This document shows positions 61,346 through 64,000 of a stretch of DNA of 64,000 nt, one piece after another. Source of the DNA: Prorocentrum cordatum. Lineage: Eukaryota; Sar; Dinophyceae; Prorocentrales; Prorocentraceae. Each line of letters begins with the position of its first letter. Positions within the stretch are counted from its first letter, which is position 1. A program made the translations under genes and the position numbers. The notes beneath the pieces are model-generated. The model was not told where the DNA came from. It ran no database searches and worked only from the letters and a program-made list of their open reading frames with translations. The stretch covers positions 1 through 64,000 of the forward strand of contig CAUYUJ010002091.1 of assembly GCA_963575745.1 (NCBI GenBank). The letters run 5' to 3'.

Positions 61346-63320
61346 AAGTCAGGCGTGTCTCTCTACAGGAGGAGAATTCAAACATATTTCAAACAAATGA
61401 TTGGATGTTGTTTCGAAGATTTGTTGTCAATGTTTTGATTCCCCACATCCTGAGTGGGGTTCTTGTTTTCCCAGAACACCCTCTCCTTCCCACCCACCTC
61501 CCGCTCCATCTTCCATACAGCACAGTGTTATTCCTACCACACACCATACCATACCATACCGTATCACACCAATGCCACACCGTACCATACCATACCATAC
61601 CTCCAGTGCCCCTCCCACTCCTCCAGGGAGGCCCCGCCTGAGCGAGGAGGGTATCGGAATACCATACTATTTACATGGTTTCGTGCCCCTCCCACCCCTC
61701 CAGGGAGGCCCCGCCTGAGCGAGGAGGGTATCGGAATACCATACTATTTACATGGTTTCGTGCCCCTCCCACCCCTCCAGGGAGGCCCCGCCTGAGCGAG
61801 GAGGGTATCGGAATACCATACTATTTACATGGTTTCGTGCCCCTCCCACCCCTCCAGGGAGTCTCCGAGCGCCTGAGCGAGGAGGTATCGGGCAAGAGGT
61901 CAGCCACATGGTTTCTGTGGCCCCTCCCACCCCTCCAGGAGGCCCCGCCTGAGCGAGGAGGGTATCGAATACCATTACTATTTACATGGTTTCGTGCCCC
62001 TCCCACCCCTCCTGGGAGGCCCCGCCTGAGCGAGGAGGGTATCGGAATACCATACTATTTACATGGTTTCGTGCCCCTCCCACCCCTCCCGGGAGGCCCC
62101 GCCTGAGCGAGGAGGGTATCGGAATACCATACTATTTACATGGTTTCGTGCCCCTCCCACCCCTCCAGGGAGGCCCCGCCTGAGCGAGGAGGGTATCGGA
62201 ATACCATACTATTTACATGGTTTCGTGACCCTCCCACCCCTCCAGGGAGGCCCCGCCTGAGCGAGGAGGGTATCGGAATACCCTACTATTTACATGGTTT
62301 CGTGCCCCTCCCACCCCTCCAGGGAGGCCCCGCCTGAGCGAGGAGGGTATCGGAATACCATACTATTTACATGGTTTCGTGCCCCTCCCACCCCTCCAGG
62401 GAGGCCCCGCCTGAGCGAGGAGGGTATCGGAATACCATACGATTTACATGGTTTCGTGCCCCTCCCACCCCTCCAGGGAGGCCCCGCCTGAGCGAGGAGG
62501 GTATCGGAATACCATACTATTTACATGGTTTCGTGCCCTTCCCACCCCTCCAGGGAGGCCCCGCCTGAGCGAGGAGGGTATCGGAATACCATACTATTTA
62601 CATGGTTTCGTGCCCCTCCCACCCCTCCAGGGAGGCCCCGCCTGAGCGAGGAGGGCATCGGAAACACCATTACTCTTACATGGTTTCGTTGCCCCTCCCA
62701 CCCTCCAGGGAGGCCCCGCCTGAGCGAGGAGGTTATTGGAATACCATACTATTTACATGGTTTCGTGACCCTCCCACCCCTCCAGGGAGGCCCCGCCTGA
62801 GCGAGGAGGGTATCGGAATACCCTACTATTTACATGGTTTCGTGCCCCTCCCACCCCTCCAGGGAGGCCCCGCCTGAGCGAGGAGGGTATCGGAATACCA
62901 TACTATTTACATGGTTTCGTGCCCCTCCCACCCCTCCAGGGAGGCCCCGCCTGAGCGAGGAGGGTATCGGAATACCATACGATTTACATGGTTTCGTGCC
63001 CCTCCCACCCCTCCAGGGAGGCCCCGCCTGAGCGAGGAGGGTATCGGAATACCATACTATTTACATGGTTTCGTGCCCTTCCCACCCCTCCAGGGAGGCC
63101 CCGCCTGAGCGAGGAGGGTATCGGAATACCATACTATTTACATGGTTTCGTGCCCCTCCCACCCCTCCAGGGAGGCCCCGCCTGAGCGAGGAGGGCATCA
63201 AGAAAATGTGTCCCACAAAACCGTTAATCTCTTTATGTGGGGAACTCCGTTAGCATAATTTGTTTTACAATGTGTTACGTTTCTTCCCAAATCCGCCTGT
63301 AGGAGGACATGCCCGACCTA
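61346..63320 (+). mobile_element. MITE family A copy expanded by an internal satellite
   Basis: The left end (AAGTCAGGCGTGTCTCTCTA plus CAGGAGG, 61346-61372) and right end (CCGCCTGTAGGAGGACATGC plus CCGACCTA, 63291-63320) are the two inverted ends of family A. In other copies these ends are 132-158 bp apart; here they are 1975 bp apart, with a CCATA pentamer tract (61540-61601) and about 21 units of a 77-bp satellite between them. A CCCCACATCC/AGTGGGG motif at 61440-61487, shared with 38819-38865, is also inside. Confidence 0.7.
61607..63199 (+). repeat. 77-bp satellite with 540-bp higher-order duplication
   Basis: About 21 units containing CATGGTTTCGTGCCCCTCCC, CCCCGCCTGAGCGAGGAGGG and TATCGGAATACCATACTATT. 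Variant units occur in identical order and spacing 540 bp apart (GTGACC at 62226/62766, CCCTAC at 62281/62821, ACGATT at 62438/62978, GCCCTTCCC at 62535/63075). This shows a recent block duplication of about seven units. As 77 is not a multiple of three, frames run across about three units; the many 65-residue frames are not genes. Confidence 0.97.
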
Positions 63321-63410
63321 AGGATAGCTGGGTCGTGTCGGCCAGGTATTCTTCCTTCCCCCTTGGTGGCGTTCGCTCCTTGCCCTCCTCTGCCCTGCTT
63401 CGGGCGGGGC

Positions 63411-63538
63411 TAGGACGAGGGTAAATCCGTTCCAGAGCGCGCTGAGAAGGCCGCGGCGCCCGAGACATCTCCCAGAGCCGCTGGCTCTAAGAGATTCTCG
63501 ATGTATCCTCACCCGATGTTGTCCTCGTCCTGGCTTCG
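63411..63538. mobile_element. MITE-like family I, copy 2
   Basis: Starts TAGGACGAGG and ends TTGTCCTCGTCCTGGC, inverted relative to each other. The interior matches 42982-43140. Confidence 0.7.
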
Positions 63539-64000
63539 TCTTACTGCTCCCTCCGCCCTCCTCCCTCTGCCCTCCACTCCCTGGGAGACGGGGGACAGGG
63601 ACGGCGGGGGACGACGGGCCCGACAAGACCTGCGAGGCCGCTCGAGGCGACGCGCTACTTTGTACCCGGCTGGCGCTGCCTCGCGGCCGAAAAGGCCCTC
63701 TGCTCTGCGCCCAGCGCCCGTCTCTCTCCACCCAGACCCCGTTGGGCCATGAAAACATTACGGGGGGAGGGTTTTGCCATTTTCGGCCTCTGGGGGCCCT
63801 CGCTGGGCCTCGGGACCGTGAAACGTCGACTTCGGGCGAAAAGCCGGTCCCTGGGAATGGGTCGAGACCTCCAGGGTCGACGCTAAGTATGATAAAAACC
63901 ATGCCGTCGGGGACCTGGGCAGGAGGCCTCCTCTGCTGCTGCGTCTCCCTCCTAGCAGGCTCCTGCGTCCTCCCGGCGCCGTGAAGCAAGCGGGTCTTGA
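63539..64000. other. No recognised gene
   Basis: GC-rich DNA. 63770-63830 (TTTCGGCCTCTGGGGGCCCT, GGGACCGT) resembles 56586-56632, a possible further dispersed repeat. No domain in any frame. Confidence 0.4.

Noticed and set aside
61607-63199. CRISPR-like array
   Set aside because: Units are head-to-tail identical with no variable spacers, and no cas-like gene is present. It is a tandem satellite in a eukaryotic context.
61607-63253. Series of 65-91 residue open frames starting MVSCPSHPSREAPPERGGY
   Set aside because: They are translations of a 77-bp satellite in rotating frames. The unit length is not a multiple of three, so no constant protein repeat is encoded.
1-64000. tRNA, rRNA and spliceosomal RNA genes
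   Set aside because: No cloverleaf with a conserved B-box-like GGTTCGANTCC, no rRNA core and no snRNA signature was noticed by eye. A covariance-model scan would be decisive and was not possible.
1-64000. Telomere or organelle DNA
   Set aside because: No TTTAGGG-type array and no plastid or mitochondrial gene was seen; composition is GC-rich throughout.

Overview
The window looks like nuclear DNA of a dinoflagellate. Three things point there. (1) At 24337-24354 there is an 18-base match, 16 of 18 identical, to the dinoflagellate spliced-leader RNA end, just upstream of a broken, intronless, cDNA-like gene copy. (2) Short exons can be joined in frame through introns with GT, and once GC, donors. 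(3) The DNA is visibly GC-rich, gene-poor and filled with simple repeats, MITE-like elements and intron-invading elements. A large, GC-rich genome such as that of Prorocentrum would fit, but the genus is an inference. No bacterial operon, rRNA, tRNA, CRISPR array or organelle gene was recognised.

Genes. One gene looks intact: a 281-residue DHHC-type protein S-acyltransferase at 15215-16060 (+). A split SH3-domain gene runs from about 33454 to 37019 (+), assembled here from short exons whose phases agree; the SH3 fold is cut by a 2.5 kb intron with a GC donor. A stomatin/prohibitin-like (SPFH/band 7) gene copy at 24418-26292 (+) carries a stop, two compensating frame shifts and a spliced-leader relic, so it reads as a retroposed pseudogene. 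Exon fragments of at least three unidentified genes can be joined in frame or show plausible boundaries (43264-43857, 46068-46402, 55349-55435), plus weaker ones (30207-30258, 40125-40178, 40313-40435). The long glycine-, proline-, serine- and arginine-rich reading frames elsewhere are translations of microsatellites.

Repeats dominate. Non-autonomous elements with terminal inverted repeats include a 146-bp hAT-like MITE with an 8-bp target duplication (30014-30159), a roughly 140-bp family in three full copies plus one expanded copy (A), a 247-249 bp family in two opposite copies (K), and single or paired copies of others (B, C, I, Q). A 2.3 kb element with roughly 100-bp inverted arms lies at 3273-5579. 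One family (G) begins with a splice donor-like GTACC and sits in introns at 36650, 43333 and 55436, as expected of introners. Three tandem arrays (31020-31435, 39167-40112, 48381-48802) each alternate two monomer variants, and a 77-bp satellite at 61607-63199 holds a 540-bp higher-order duplication and has grown inside a family A element.

Layout: 0-9.6 kb simple repeats, a long inverted-repeat element and CAAGANGGCC-type tracts; 10-14.4 kb composite repeats and a palindromic MITE; 15.2-16.1 kb DHHC gene; 17.7-24 kb microsatellites and second copies of the composite repeats; 24.3-26.3 kb SPFH retropseudogene; 26.6-31.4 kb open frames, palindromes, MITEs and a dimeric satellite; 32.4-37 kb SH3 gene; 39-41 kb dimeric satellite and exon pieces; 42.4-46.6 kb exon pieces with introner and MITE copies; 47-58 kb microsatellites, MITEs and exon pieces; 58.5-64 kb element K, a degenerate minus-strand coding region, the 77-bp satellite and the end of element A. 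Edges of repeats were set by eye and can be off by several bases.
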